From: DASWJZ01 sp963846475
Lineage (GTDB): Bacteria; Pseudomonadota; Alphaproteobacteria; Rhizobiales; Afifellaceae
NCBI GenBank assembly: GCA_963846475.1
Contig: CAWJVZ010000004.1
Coordinates: 1,240,001-1,304,000, forward strand
DNA length: 64,000 bases
Direction: 5' to 3'
A model generated the notes under the pieces. It searched no databases, had not been told where the DNA came from, and worked only from the letters and a program-made list of their open reading frames with translations. How positions within the stretch are numbered: the first letter of the stretch is position 1; each line of letters begins with the position of its first letter. Below are positions 17,311 through 26,373 of the stretch, piece after piece. A program made the position numbers and the translations under genes.

Positions 17311-17562
17311 ATGACAGACAGCCAATTCGAAACCCTGCGCCAAGAGCTTCGCGCCCTACGCAGCGACTTCGATCAGCGGTTCGACAATGTGGACCAGCGA
17401 TTTGGGGGTATCGACAGCCGCCTGACGAAGCTCGAGGTTCAGCTCGAGGCTAAGCCCGACAAGGCGTTCGTCTTTCAGACGCTGCTCACGATCAACGCGA
17501 CCTTCATTGCCCTGATCGGGCTCACCCTCCTCGTCTTCCGCACTTTTTTCATGCCGGCGTGA
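17311..17562 (+). CDS. Small coiled-coil protein with C-terminal membrane segment
   Basis: An 83-residue protein. The N-terminal half is a heptad-like coil (LRQELRALRSDFDQRFDNV, then DQRFGGIDSRLTKLE). The C-terminal 25 residues form one hydrophobic helix (TLLTINATFIALIGLTLLVF). Similar small coil-plus-anchor proteins are common in alphaproteobacteria without known function. It lies in the moco run, and its stop overlaps the mobA start codon (GTGA). Confidence 0.6.
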   Translation: MTDSQFETLRQELRALRSDFDQRFDNVDQRFGGIDSRLTKLEVQLEAKPDKAFVFQTLLTINATFIALIGLTLLVFRTFFMPA

Positions 17563-18251
17563 GCGCGCCCCTGGCAAGTTGTCCCATGTCTCCCACCAGT
17601 GCTGCCCGCCAGCCGCATGCCGGCATCGTCCTCGCCGGCGGGCTCGGCCGCCGCATGGGCGGTGTCGACAAGCCGCTCCTGGAGCTTGGCGGCACGCCGA
17701 TGCTGGCGCGCGTCATCGACCGCCTCGCCCCGCAGGTCGAACGGATTGTCATCAACGCCAACGGCGACCCGGCGCGCTTCGCCCGCTACGACGTGCCGGT
17801 CGTGCCCGACACGATTGAAGGCTTCGCCGGCCCGCTCGCCGGCATTCTGGCAGGCATGCGCTGGTCGCGGCAGAATTTTCCGGAGGGGCGCTTCGTAGTG
17901 AGCGTGGCCGCCGATACCCCGTTTTTTCCGAGCGATCTCGTGCCGCGGCTGGCGGAAGGCTGCGGCCGCGACGAGCGGACGATCGCGCTCGCCGCCTCGA
18001 CGGCCGGGACGCACCCGGTCTTCGGCCTCTGGCCGGTAGCGCTCGCCGCCGACCTGGATGCGTTCCTGCGCTCCGGCGAGGGCGGCAAGATCCTGAAATT
18101 CGCCGACCGGCACCTTCGGTTGAACGTGCCTTTCGACGACATCGTGCTGCCCGACGGCACGGCGGTCGACCCGTTCTTCAACGTCAACACGCCGGAGGAC
18201 GCCAAGCGAGCCGAAGAGATCGCCGCGGCGCTCGACAGAGTCGCGGCGTGA
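17559..18251 (+). CDS. mobA: Molybdenum cofactor guanylyltransferase MobA
   Basis: Joins GMP from GTP to molybdopterin to make the guanine dinucleotide cofactor. The nucleotidyltransferase signature AGIVLAGGLGRRMGGVDKPL stands near the N-terminus, followed by DTIEGFAGPLAGILAGM and VAADTPFFP, whose Asp binds the metal. Near the end is FFNVNTPEDA, typical of MobA. The start may be the GTG at 17559 coupled to the upstream stop, or the ATG at 17586. It overlaps mobB by four bases. The XdhC and xanthine dehydrogenase genes at 49-54 kb suggest another cofactor form as well. Confidence 0.92.
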   Translation: MSAPLASCPMSPTSAARQPHAGIVLAGGLGRRMGGVDKPLLELGGTPMLARVIDRLAPQVERIVINANGDPARFARYDVPVVPDTIEGFAGPLAGILAGMRWSRQNFPEGRFVVSVAADTPFFPSDLVPRLAEGCGRDERTIALAASTAGTHPVFGLWPVALAADLDAFLRSGEGGKILKFADRHLRLNVPFDDIVLPDGTAVDPFFNVNTPEDAKRAEEIAAALDRVAA

Positions 18252-18766
18252 CCAATCCGGTCTTCGGCGTCACGGGGTGGAAGAATTCCGGCAAGACGAC
18301 GCTCCTCACCCGCCTGGTCGCCGAATTCACCCGCCGCGGTTTCCGCGTCTCGACCGTCAAGCATGCCCACCACGATTTTGACATTGACAAGCCGGCGACG
18401 GATTCCTTTCGGCATCGCGAGGCCGGCGCCAGCGAGGTGATGATCGTCTCGGGAAACCGCTGGGCGCTGATGCACGAGCTGCGCGGCGACGCCGAGCCGC
18501 CGCTCGAAACCGCGCTGGCGCGGCTGTCGCCCTGCGACCTCGTCCTGGTGGAAGGTTACAAGCGCGAGGGCCATCCGAAGATCGAGGCGCGCCGGCAGGC
18601 CGCGCGCCGCCGCGACCCGCTCGCGCCGGGCGACCCCTCCATCCTGGCGGTCGCAGCCGACCATTTTACCAATCCGGACGGCCGTTGGCTTTTCGGGCTC
18701 GACGACGTCGCGGGGATCGCCGACTTCATCGAGCGGACGCTCTCGTTGAGGCGCCGCGATGCCTGA
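18248..18766 (+). CDS. mobB: Molybdopterin-guanine dinucleotide biosynthesis adapter MobB
   Basis: A 172-residue P-loop GTP-binding helper of MobA. The Walker A GWKNSGKTTLLTRL is at residues 9-22, followed by STVKHAHHDFDIDKPATDSF and the family motif RHREAGASEV. The GTG start overlaps the mobA stop, and the stop overlaps the moeA start by eight bases, so the three genes are translationally coupled. All family motifs are intact. Confidence 0.92.
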   Translation: MTNPVFGVTGWKNSGKTTLLTRLVAEFTRRGFRVSTVKHAHHDFDIDKPATDSFRHREAGASEVMIVSGNRWALMHELRGDAEPPLETALARLSPCDLVLVEGYKREGHPKIEARRQAARRRDPLAPGDPSILAVAADHFTNPDGRWLFGLDDVAGIADFIERTLSLRRRDA

Positions 18767-20036
18767 GCGCCGGCTCATCGACGATTGTTTTTTGACCGAC
18801 AGCGAGCGGCTCCGCCACGACGACGCCATCGCCATCCTGCGCGACCGGATGCGCCCGGTGGCCAATCGCGAAACCGTGCCGCTGCTATCGGCGGCGGGGC
18901 GCATCCTGGCCGCGGCGGTGACCAGCCCGCGCGACGTCCCGGCCGCCGACAACGCCGCCGTCGACGGCTATGCCTACTCGCATGCCGATTACGATGCGAC
19001 GGGCGGCTTCTTCAGAGTGGCGGCCCGGGTGGCGGCCGGCCACCCCTCGCCGCTGCCCCATGTTGCGGGCACCGCGGCGCGCATTTTCACCGGCGCGAAC
19101 ATGCCAAACGGCGCCGACACGGTCGCGATGCAGGAGGATTGCCAATGCCATGTCCAGGATGGACGCGACTTCGTCGTCATCCCCCCCGGACTGAAGCGCG
19201 GCGCCAACCGCAGGAAGGCCGGGGAAGATCTGGCGGAAGGCGCAGTTGTCGTGGCATCCGGCGTACGGCTTAGGCCGCAGGAGATCGCCGCCATCGCCTC
19301 GACGGGGAGGGATTCCGTAAAAGTGTTCCGCCGGCTCCGGATCGCCCTGGTCTCCACCGGCGACGAGCTGATCCGCCCGGGAGCGTCGCTCGGGGCCGGC
19401 CAGGTTTACGACTCCAATCATTTCCTGCTCGCAGCCTTGCTGCGCACCGTCGACGCCGACGTGAGCGACGCCGGAATCCTTCCCGATGAGGCTGGAGCCG
19501 TCCGGGCCGCCCTCGCCGAGCTCGCCGCTGCGCACGATTTTGTGCTGACCACGGGGGGCGCCTCGCGCGGCGAAGAGGATCACTTGGTGACCAGCCTCGA
19601 TGCCATCGGCAAGCGCCATCTCTGGCAGCTGGCCGTAAAGCCGGGCCGGCCGATGAGCTTTGGCCAGATCGGCGACTGCCCGGTCGTCGCCCTCCCCGGC
19701 AATCCGGTCGCCGCCTTCGTCTGCTTCCTGCTCTACGTCCGGCCGATGCTGGTCGTCATGGGCGGCGGCGCATGGCCCGAGCCGCAGCGTTTTCTCGTGC
19801 CGGCCGATTTTGAAATCGCCAAGCGGAAGCTCGGCCGCCGCGAGTTTTTGCGCGGCCGGCTCATCCAGGGCGAGCATGGCCAGAGCATGCAGAAATTTGC
19901 CCGCGACGGCTCCGGCCTCATCACGTCGCTGCGCGAAGCCGACGGGCTGATCGAGATCGGCGAAGGCGTGCCCGCCGTGCTGCGCGGCGACTTGGTGACC
20001 TTTCTTCCCTTCTCCGGCCTGGGGATCGCTCCTTAG
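18759..20036 (+). CDS. moeA: Molybdopterin molybdenumtransferase MoeA
   Basis: A 425-residue enzyme that inserts molybdate into adenylylated molybdopterin. The motifs are AADNAAVDGYAY (N-terminal domain), RIFTGANMPNGADTV, STGDELIRPG and the domain III signature TTGGASRGEEDHLV. The C-terminal part includes VKPGRPMSFGQIG and ALPGNPVAAFVCF. It is at the end of the moco run with no gene overlapping downstream. Cytoplasmic. It needs the upstream moco genes moaA-E, which are not in this window. Confidence 0.92.
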   Translation: MPERRLIDDCFLTDSERLRHDDAIAILRDRMRPVANRETVPLLSAAGRILAAAVTSPRDVPAADNAAVDGYAYSHADYDATGGFFRVAARVAAGHPSPLPHVAGTAARIFTGANMPNGADTVAMQEDCQCHVQDGRDFVVIPPGLKRGANRRKAGEDLAEGAVVVASGVRLRPQEIAAIASTGRDSVKVFRRLRIALVSTGDELIRPGASLGAGQVYDSNHFLLAALLRTVDADVSDAGILPDEAGAVRAALAELAAAHDFVLTTGGASRGEEDHLVTSLDAIGKRHLWQLAVKPGRPMSFGQIGDCPVVALPGNPVAAFVCFLLYVRPMLVVMGGGAWPEPQRFLVPADFEIAKRKLGRREFLRGRLIQGEHGQSMQKFARDGSGLITSLREADGLIEIGEGVPAVLRGDLVTFLPFSGLGIAP

Positions 20037-20193
20037 CGCCCCGGCACGTCACGGCCTCGCTACGAAGCGGGCGCTGTGAAGAGGCTTTGCCTCAGCATCC
20101 AAATGACGGCAGACTGCATTTTACCTTTGCCACCATCCTGAGGTGGATAGGCGCGGCCTTTCGGCCCGGAATCAACAGCTGCAGGGAGACACC

Positions 20194-20974
20194 ATGCGCA
20201 AATTCACCCGTATCGCGGCAACCGCCGCAATCTTCGCCATCGCTGCCGGCCTCGCCCAGGCGCAGGAAGGAAGGATCGTCCGCATCGCCATGGACGCCAC
20301 CTACCCGCCTTTCGAGTTCGCTTGACGCGAGCGGCCAGATCGTCGGCTTCGACAAGGACATCGGCGACGCGCTCTGCGAGCGCATGAAGGTGAAGTGCGA
20401 GTTCACCAACACGGCCTGGGAAGGCATCATCCCGGGGCTGCTCGCCAACAAATACGACGCCATCCTCTCGTCCATGTCGATCACCGAGGAGCGCATGCAG
20501 CAGGTCGACTTCACCGACAAGATCTACAACACGCCGCCGGCCATCGCTGTGCCGAAGGACTCGAAGCTGACCGATATCACGCCGGAGGCGCTGGAAGGTG
20601 CCACCATCGGCGCCCAGACCTCGACGACCCATGCCAATTACGCGCAGGAGAAGCTGACCGGCTCCGAGGTGAAGATCTATCCCTCGCCTGACGAATACAA
20701 GCTCGACCTGCAGAACGGCCGGATCGACGCGGCGATCGACGACGTCGTCGTGCTGAGCCAATGGGTCGAGAGCCCGGAAGGCGCCTGCTGCAAGATCCTC
20801 GGCACGCTGGCGACCGATCCGGTCATCCACGGCGCCGGCGCCGGCATCGCCGTGCGCAAGGAGGACACCGACCTCAAGGAAATGTTCAACAAGGCGATCG
20901 AGGAGATCCGCGCCGACGGCACCTACGAGGCGATCAACAAGAAGTATTTCGATTTCGACGTCTACGGCGGTTGA
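20194..20974 (+). CDS. Amino-acid ABC transporter periplasmic binding protein (one frameshift)
   Basis: A family 3 solute-binding protein of about 260 residues for polar or basic amino acids. ATG at 20194 opens a signal peptide (MRKFTRIAATAAIFAIAAGL) with GGGAGA upstream. The mature part begins IVRIAMDATYPPFEF, then DASGQIVGFDKDIGDALC, the lysine/arginine/ornithine-binding-like N-lobe. An extra T at about 20323 (GCTTGAC for GCTGAC) shifts the frame; otherwise the sequence is intact to YFDFDVYGG. Two permeases follow after a terminator-like hairpin that could lower permease expression relative to the binding protein. No ATPase gene is adjacent. Confidence 0.85.
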
Positions 20975-21001
20975 ACGCCGGGTCGGCCATGGGCCATCCT
21001 G

Positions 21002-21029
21002 CGGCGGGGCCAAAAACCCCGCCGTTTTT
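21002..21029 (+). terminator. Terminator-like hairpin between binding protein and permease genes
   Basis: CGGCGGGG/CCCCGCCG stem with a CCAAAAA loop and TTTTT directly after. Its place inside an ABC operon suggests attenuation that keeps the binding protein in excess. Confidence 0.8.
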
Positions 21030-21051
21030 GTTGCGAGGCTGACGGCCGGCG

Positions 21052-21810
21052 ATGCCCGAGCTCTTCAACCTTCTCGCCTATGGCCCGACCGGCTGGGGCG
21101 ACGAGATCCTGGCCGGCGCTTCGCTGACCATCCGGCTGGCGATCGCCACTCTGCCCGTCGGGCTGGTGCTCGGCTTCCTGGTGGCGCTGGCCAAGCGGAG
21201 CCATTTGAGGCTGGTCCGCGGCTTCGGCGAAGCATTTTCTACCATCTTCCGGGCGCTCCCGGAGCTGCTCACCCTTTTCATCATCTATTACGGCGGCCAG
21301 ATCCTGCTGCAGGCGATCGTGCGGCGCTTCTCCGATCAGGCCGTCGAAGCGAACGGTTTTATCGCCGGCATGATCGCGCTCGGCGTCGTCTTCGCCGCCT
21401 ATGCCAGCGAGGTGTTCACCGCCGCCTTCAACGGCATCCCCAAGGGCCAATGGGAAGGCGCGGCGGCGCTCGGCCTGCACCGCTGGCAGACGATGCGGCT
21501 CATCATCCTGCCGCAGCTTCTCAGGCTCGCATTGCCCGGCCTTGCCAATCTCTGGCTCGTCCTTCTGAAGGAAACCTCTCTCGTGTCCGTCATTGCGCTG
21601 AACGACCTTCTGCGCATGACCTCCGTGGCGGTCGGCACCACCAAGCAGCCCTTCTTCTTCTACCTTGTCGCCTGCCTCATTTACCTGGCGCTGTCGATCG
21701 TCTCGTCGTTCGGCATCAACGCCATCGAGCGCTGGGCGGAGCGGGGCGAAGGCCCGCGCCGGCGCACCCTGGCGCCCGCGGCGGCGCCGGGCGAGCCGGT
21801 GGCGTCATGA
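21052..21810 (+). CDS. Amino-acid ABC transporter permease (HisQ type)
   Basis: A 252-residue inner-membrane permease with about five helices. The polar amino acid family pattern is present: GASLTIRLAIATLPVGLVLG at the first helix, FSTIFRALPELLTLFIIYYG and the ATPase-contact EAA loop GIPKGQWEGAAALGLHRWQT. It forms a heterodimer with the permease encoded next, whose start overlaps this stop by ATGA. A short Pro/Arg-rich cytoplasmic tail ends the protein. Confidence 0.9.
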   Translation: MPELFNLLAYGPTGWGDEILAGASLTIRLAIATLPVGLVLGFLVALAKRSHLRLVRGFGEAFSTIFRALPELLTLFIIYYGGQILLQAIVRRFSDQAVEANGFIAGMIALGVVFAAYASEVFTAAFNGIPKGQWEGAAALGLHRWQTMRLIILPQLLRLALPGLANLWLVLLKETSLVSVIALNDLLRMTSVAVGTTKQPFFFYLVACLIYLALSIVSSFGINAIERWAERGEGPRRRTLAPAAAPGEPVAS

Positions 21811-22535
21811 TCCCCGACGTCCTCGAGCGGCACGGGCACCGGCTCCTCGAAGGGCTGCTCGTCACGGCCGAGCTTGTCTCTATTTCGATCGTGCTCGGCG
21901 CGCTCATCGCCGTGCCGCTCACCGCGGCGCGGCTGTCGCAGAACCGCATCGTCGGCGGCTTCGCCTTCGGCTACGTCTATTTCTTCCGTGGCACGCCGCT
22001 GCTGGCGCAGCTTTTTCTGATCTATTACGGTGCCGGCCAGTTCAACGATGAATTGAAAGCGGTCGGGCTATGGGGCTTTTTCCGCGAGGCGTTCAATTGC
22101 GCGGTGCTCACCTTCTCGCTGAACACGGCGGCCTATCAGGCAGAAATCTATCGCGGCGCGATCCGGTCGGTGCCGCGCGGCCAATTGGAGGCGGCACAGG
22201 CGCTCGGCCTGCACCGCCTGCCGATCCTCTACACCGTCGTCCTGCCCCAGGCCGCTATCGTCGCGCTGCGGCCGCTCGGCAACGAGATCATCCTGCTGAT
22301 CAAGGGCTCCGCCGTGGCGAGCATTGTCACCGTCTTCGATCTCATGGGGCAGACCCGTCTCGCCTTCTCGCGAAGTTTCGACATGACGATCTACCTTTAT
22401 GCGGCCGTCCTCTACCTCCTCATGGTGGAGGCCATTCGGCGGATCTGGAATCGCATCGAGGCGCGGCTCACCCGTCATCTCCGCCGCGAGGGGCGCGCAC
22501 TGCCGCCTGCTGACCTCGTGCCGGCGACGCATTAA
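21807..22535 (+). CDS. Amino-acid ABC transporter permease (HisM type)
   Basis: A 242-residue partner permease. The ATG at 21807 overlaps the previous stop. The EAA loop reads SVPRGQLEAAQALGLHRLPI, and the helices include GYVYFFRGTPLLAQLFLIYY, the signature of this permease type. With the binding protein it makes an importer for a cationic or polar amino acid such as arginine, ornithine or histidine; the exact ligand cannot be told. The ATP-binding subunit must be encoded elsewhere, since the next gene is a dehydrogenase. Confidence 0.9.
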   Translation: MIPDVLERHGHRLLEGLLVTAELVSISIVLGALIAVPLTAARLSQNRIVGGFAFGYVYFFRGTPLLAQLFLIYYGAGQFNDELKAVGLWGFFREAFNCAVLTFSLNTAAYQAEIYRGAIRSVPRGQLEAAQALGLHRLPILYTVVLPQAAIVALRPLGNEIILLIKGSAVASIVTVFDLMGQTRLAFSRSFDMTIYLYAAVLYLLMVEAIRRIWNRIEARLTRHLRREGRALPPADLVPATH

Positions 22536-22569
22536 GAAGCGCAAAGCGCAATTCGAAACGGAGCTTTCT

Positions 22570-23439
22570 ATGGCCAAAGTCGCCTTTGTCGGTCTCGGCG
22601 TGATGGGATATCCGATGGCCCGGCATCTCGCCCAGAAGGGCGGGCATGAGCTCACCGTCTATAACCGCACCGCCGAAAAGGCCGAGAAGTGGGTCGCCGA
22701 GCATGGCGGCCGCCGCGCCGCGACGCCGCGCGAAGCCGCGGATGGGGCGGAGTTCGTCTTCTCCTGCGTCGGCAACGATGACGACCTCCGCTCGGTGGCG
22801 CTCGGCGAGGACGGCGCGATCGCCGGCATGCGGCAGGGCGCCATCTACATCGACAACACGACGGCGAGCGCCAAGGTCGCCCGCGAGCTCGCGGCGGAGG
22901 CGGAGACGCGCGGCGCCGGCTTTCTCGACGCGCCTGTTTCAGGCGGCCAGGCCGGTGCCGAGAACGGCACACTCACGGTGATGGTCGGCGGCTCGGAGGC
23001 CGTGTTCGACAAGGCAAGGCCGGTGATCGATTGCTACGCCCGCATGGTCGGCCTCATGGGCCCGAACGGCGCGGGCCAGCTCACCAAGATGGTCAACCAG
23101 ATCTGCATCGCCGGGCTGGTCCAGGGCCTTTCGGAAGGCATTCACTTCGCCACAAAGGCCGGCCTCGACGTGGAGCAGGTCATCGGCGTCATTTCCAAGG
23201 GCGCCGCGCAGTCCTGGCAGATGGAGAATCGCTGGAAGACCATGGTGGCGGACCACTACACGCACGGTTTCGCCGTGAACTGGATGCGCAAGGACCTGTC
23301 GATCTGCCTCGACGAGGCGCGCCAGAACCACGCGCACCTGCCGGTGACCGCGCTCGTCGACCAGTTCTATTCGGAGATCCAAAAAATGGGCGGCGGCCGC
23401 TGGGACACGTCGAGCCTCCTGAAGCGGCTGGAGCGCTGA
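22570..23439 (+). CDS. NAD(P)-dependent beta-hydroxyacid dehydrogenase (3-hydroxyisobutyrate dehydrogenase family)
   Basis: A 289-residue cytosolic oxidoreductase. The N-terminal Rossmann motif is FVGLGVMGYPMARHLAQ. The substrate-binding DAPVSGGQAGAENGTLTVMV and the catalytic-Lys helix GAGQLTKMVNQICIAG are intact, as is the C-terminal GxxxWxMxxR-like AQSWQMENRWKTM. The family oxidises 3-hydroxyisobutyrate, tartronate semialdehyde or similar short beta-hydroxyacids; the MENRWKTM segment alone does not decide between them. It follows the permease by 34 bp and may be co-transcribed. A convergent Lrp regulator ends three bases beyond its stop. Confidence 0.85.
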   Translation: MAKVAFVGLGVMGYPMARHLAQKGGHELTVYNRTAEKAEKWVAEHGGRRAATPREAADGAEFVFSCVGNDDDLRSVALGEDGAIAGMRQGAIYIDNTTASAKVARELAAEAETRGAGFLDAPVSGGQAGAENGTLTVMVGGSEAVFDKARPVIDCYARMVGLMGPNGAGQLTKMVNQICIAGLVQGLSEGIHFATKAGLDVEQVIGVISKGAAQSWQMENRWKTMVADHYTHGFAVNWMRKDLSICLDEARQNHAHLPVTALVDQFYSEIQKMGGGRWDTSSLLKRLER

Positions 23440-23442
23440 CCC

Positions 23443-23931
23443 CTACACCCTCTGCTTGGCCACCGGGTCGAGCTGCATGTAGCCGAGCGGCAGCGCCGTT
23501 GTGTTCTTGATCCGCTCCATCGCGAAGGCGGAGGAGACGTCGGTGATGTCGATCTTGGCGACGAGCTTTTTATAGAAGGAATCGTAGGCCTCGATGTCGG
23601 GCACGACGACCTTGAGCAGGTAATCGACCTGGCCGCTCATCCGATAAAATTCCACCACTTCGGGGAATTCGCTGATGATGCGGGAGAAGCGCGTCAGCCA
23701 ATCCTCGTTGTGCTGGTTTGTCGTGACCGAGACGAAGACCGTCACCTTGGCATTGACCTTTGCCGGCTCCAGCACGGCGACGCGCGCCTTGATGACCCCG
23801 TCTTCCTCCATCTTCTGGATGCGCCGCCAGCACGGCGTGGTGGAGAGCCCGACGCGCCGGCCGATCTCCGCCACCGGGACCGTGGCGTCTTCCTGGATGA
23901 TGGTGAGGATCATGCGGTCGAGCCGGTCCAT
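23443..23931 (-). CDS. Lrp/AsnC family transcriptional regulator
   Basis: A 162-residue regulator with an N-terminal helix-turn-helix (MDRLDRMILTIIQEDATVPV then IGRRVGLSTTPCWRRIQKME) and a C-terminal RAM ligand domain (EFYRMSGQVDYLLKVVVPDI). Such proteins sense amino acids and control nearby transport or catabolic genes. It is convergent with the dehydrogenase, with three bases between the stops, and next to the amino-acid importer. Local control of that operon is plausible, but no operator is visible. Confidence 0.9.
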   Translation of the reverse strand: MDRLDRMILTIIQEDATVPVAEIGRRVGLSTTPCWRRIQKMEEDGVIKARVAVLEPAKVNAKVTVFVSVTTNQHNEDWLTRFSRIISEFPEVVEFYRMSGQVDYLLKVVVPDIEAYDSFYKKLVAKIDITDVSSAFAMERIKNTTALPLGYMQLDPVAKQRV

Positions 23932-23988
23932 GGCGGTTTCCGACGAGTCGAGTGAGAACGATTTTCTGTAACAGCCGTGGTGCCGGCG

Positions 23989-24690
23989 TCAATCGTTTCG
24001 TGAGGCACGTCCCAGCCGTTCCCCAGCAGAATAACTTTCTGCTCCAGGATCGCAGGCGAGCAGCCGCCTCACCTCCGCCTGGACGAAGGGCAGCGTCTCG
24101 CCCTCGAACCAGGGGTTCCGCTTCAGCCAGCCATTGTTGCGCCAGGACGGGTGCGGAAGCGGCAGAACCTTCGGCCGCCGCGTCTCCCTGGCGAAGTCGC
24201 GCCAGGCTGCCACATTGTCCGTGAGGCTCTCCTTCCGCATGGACCCCAGGTGCCAGGCCTGCGCATACTGGCCGATGGCGAGCACCAGCTCGATTTGCGG
24301 CATCGCGTCAAAAATGCGGCTCCGCCATTGCGGCGCGCATTCCCGCCGCGGCGGCAGGTCGCCGCCTTTGGCATCCTGGCCGGGGAAGCAGAAACCCATA
24401 GGCACGATCGCCACGCGTCCTGCGTCGTAGAACTCCTCGCGCGTGACGCCGAGCCAGGCTCTTAGCCGCTCTCCGGAGGCATCGTTGAACGGAATGGACG
24501 AGGCGTGCGCCAGCGTGCCCGCCGCCTGGCTGGCGATGCAGATCCGTGCAGTCGCCGAGATCCGGAAGATCGGATTGGGCTGATGCGGCAGTCTTGGCCC
24601 GACCGGGTGCTCGACGCAGATGCGGCAGGCGCGAAGCGCCGTCCCGAGCCGCTCCACCGCCTCCGCCGCCCGCCTGCCCGGTGCCTTCAT
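23989..24690 (-). CDS. Uracil-DNA glycosylase superfamily protein
   Basis: A 233-residue protein. The start at 24690 (MKAPGRRAAEAVERLG) was chosen as the first ATG giving a compact domain. The superfamily features are an N-terminal CRIC Cys pair, SQAAGTLAHASSIPFNDASG (motif 1 equivalent), IVPMGFCFPGQDAKGGDLPP and the C-terminal HPSWRNNGWLKRNPWF, whose HPS matches motif 2. The family excises uracil or related bases, but members of this branch often lack proof of activity and could be nucleobase-binding only. The rest of the antisense frame upstream is a shadow of the kinase gene. Confidence 0.8.
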   Translation of the reverse strand: MKAPGRRAAEAVERLGTALRACRICVEHPVGPRLPHQPNPIFRISATARICIASQAAGTLAHASSIPFNDASGERLRAWLGVTREEFYDAGRVAIVPMGFCFPGQDAKGGDLPPRRECAPQWRSRIFDAMPQIELVLAIGQYAQAWHLGSMRKESLTDNVAAWRDFARETRRPKVLPLPHPSWRNNGWLKRNPWFEGETLPFVQAEVRRLLACDPGAESYSAGERLGRASRND

Positions 24691-24813
24691 GCAACACCCC
24701 TCATGCGAGCCGCCGCTCTCCGGGGATATAGAATTTCTTAACCACGACATCTCGCGCATTCTTAACGGCGGCCGTGCAATCCCCTGAAAAAGCACGGGAA
24801 AAGCGGCCGCCTC

Positions 24814-26373
24814 ATGGTCTCCGAAGCGGAGCCGATCGCGACACCACCAGCCGAGACGACGTCGCGCGCAGCCCGGCGCCGGCTGATCATGCGCGCCCTC
24901 CTGCGCAATCTGCCGGAGACCGGCGACCCAAGCCGAAAGCTCTTCCACTTCGAGCAGGAGATGGCGGAGCAGTTCGCCAAGAACCGCCTCTCGTCCAAGG
25001 GCGTGATTCCGGCCCTCGTTATCGCCATGGGCGTCGCCATCGGCGTTCTCGCCGACCCGTACACGGCGCTCGGCTGGGTGGTCGGCATGCTCGCCGTCCA
25101 CGGGCTGGTCCTTGCGGCCTCCCGGCGGTTCCTGCGCGAGGGCTTGGCGAATGCGAGTCTCTACCTCTGGAAGCAGCGGTTCGTGCAGCGCGACCTCCTT
25201 TACGGCGTCTGCTGGGCGGTGTTTCCCCTCCTCATCCCGCCGAGCGCCGACCCGGAGATCGCCGGCGGAATCGCCATCATCCGCCTCGCCGCCGTCATCG
25301 TCGTGCTCTCCGTCGGAGCCCTCCTCTCCTCGCCGATTCCCGCCGCGGCAGTGGCCAGCACATTGCCGATCGCGCTCTGCATGGCGGCCGTCCATATGCT
25401 GGACCCGACCTTCTTCAACGTCATGGTGGCGGTATGCACGCTCACCGCAGAAATCCTCTTCCTCCGCCTGACCAGCCATCTCTACGACCAGAACGCCCAG
25501 AACCTCGCCTATCGCGCCGAGAAGGATGCGCTGTTCGGCGAGCTTGAGCAGGCCAAGGCGGTGTCCGACGAGGCGCGCCGGCGCGCCGAGGCGGCCAACA
25601 TGGCGAAATCGCAGTTTTTGGCGACGATGAGCCATGAGCTCCGCACGCCGCTCAATGCCATTCTGGGCTTCTCCGAGCTGATGCGCGGCGAGATGCTGGG
25701 GCCGGTCGGCAACCCGGCCTACAAGAGCTATCTCGACGACATCCATTCCAGCGGCCAGCATCTCCTCAGGATCATCAACGACATCCTCGATCTGTCGCGC
25801 ATCGAGGCCGGCAAGCGCGAGCTTCGCGAGGAGCTGACCTCGCTCACCGAAGTGGCCCGCGAGGCCTGCTCGCTGCTCGACCTCAAGGCCCGCCAGAAGG
25901 AGATCGCCATCGTGCAGGTTTTTGAGGACGATTTGCCCAAAATCATTCTCGACGAGCAGGCGCTCCGCCAGGTCGTCCTCAACCTCGTCTCCAACGCGCT
26001 GAAATTCACGCCGCAGGGCGGCGAGGTGACGGTAAAAGTCGGCCGCACTCAGGCCGGCGGCCAATACGTCTCGGTCAGCGACAATGGCCCGGGCATTCCG
26101 GAGAACGAGCTGCCGATCGTGCTCTCCGCCTTCGGCCAGGGCTCCATTTCCATCAAGACAGCCGAGCAGGGCACCGGCCTCGGCATCCCGATCGTTCAGG
26201 CGCTCATCCACCTGCACGGCGGCAATTTCACGCTCCGCAGCCGCATCGGCGTGGGCACCGAGGCGATCGCCACCCTGCCGCCCAAGCGCGTCGTGTCCGC
26301 CTTCACCCGCGACCGCACCACCTGGAGCCTGATGCAGGCGCGCAAGCCCGCGACGCTCAGGAAGGTGGGTTGA
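24814..26373 (+). CDS. Membrane sensor histidine kinase (PleC/DivJ-like core)
   Basis: A 519-residue sensor kinase. About five or six hydrophobic segments between residues 60 and 230 form the input domain. A coiled linker (ALFGELEQAKAVSDEARRRA) leads into the dimerisation and phosphoacceptor box SHELRTPLNAILGFSE with His near residue 274. The catalytic domain has the N box NLVSNALKFTP, G1 DNGPGIP and G2 GTGLGIP. No response regulator is adjacent, as in alphaproteobacterial cell-cycle kinases, so its partner must be elsewhere. Divergent from the glycosylase gene. Its stop abuts the stop of the inserted GmrSD-like gene. Confidence 0.9.
   Translation: MVSEAEPIATPPAETTSRAARRRLIMRALLRNLPETGDPSRKLFHFEQEMAEQFAKNRLSSKGVIPALVIAMGVAIGVLADPYTALGWVVGMLAVHGLVLAASRRFLREGLANASLYLWKQRFVQRDLLYGVCWAVFPLLIPPSADPEIAGGIAIIRLAAVIVVLSVGALLSSPIPAAAVASTLPIALCMAAVHMLDPTFFNVMVAVCTLTAEILFLRLTSHLYDQNAQNLAYRAEKDALFGELEQAKAVSDEARRRAEAANMAKSQFLATMSHELRTPLNAILGFSELMRGEMLGPVGNPAYKSYLDDIHSSGQHLLRIINDILDLSRIEAGKRELREELTSLTEVAREACSLLDLKARQKEIAIVQVFEDDLPKIILDEQALRQVVLNLVSNALKFTPQGGEVTVKVGRTQAGGQYVSVSDNGPGIPENELPIVLSAFGQGSISIKTAEQGTGLGIPIVQALIHLHGGNFTLRSRIGVGTEAIATLPPKRVVSAFTRDRTTWSLMQARKPATLRKVG

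Noticed and set aside
24691..26217. Long minus-strand open frame continuing the glycosylase gene upstream (742 codons in total)
   Set aside because: It is antisense to an intact histidine kinase with all boxes present, and its composition is that of a GC-rich shadow frame.
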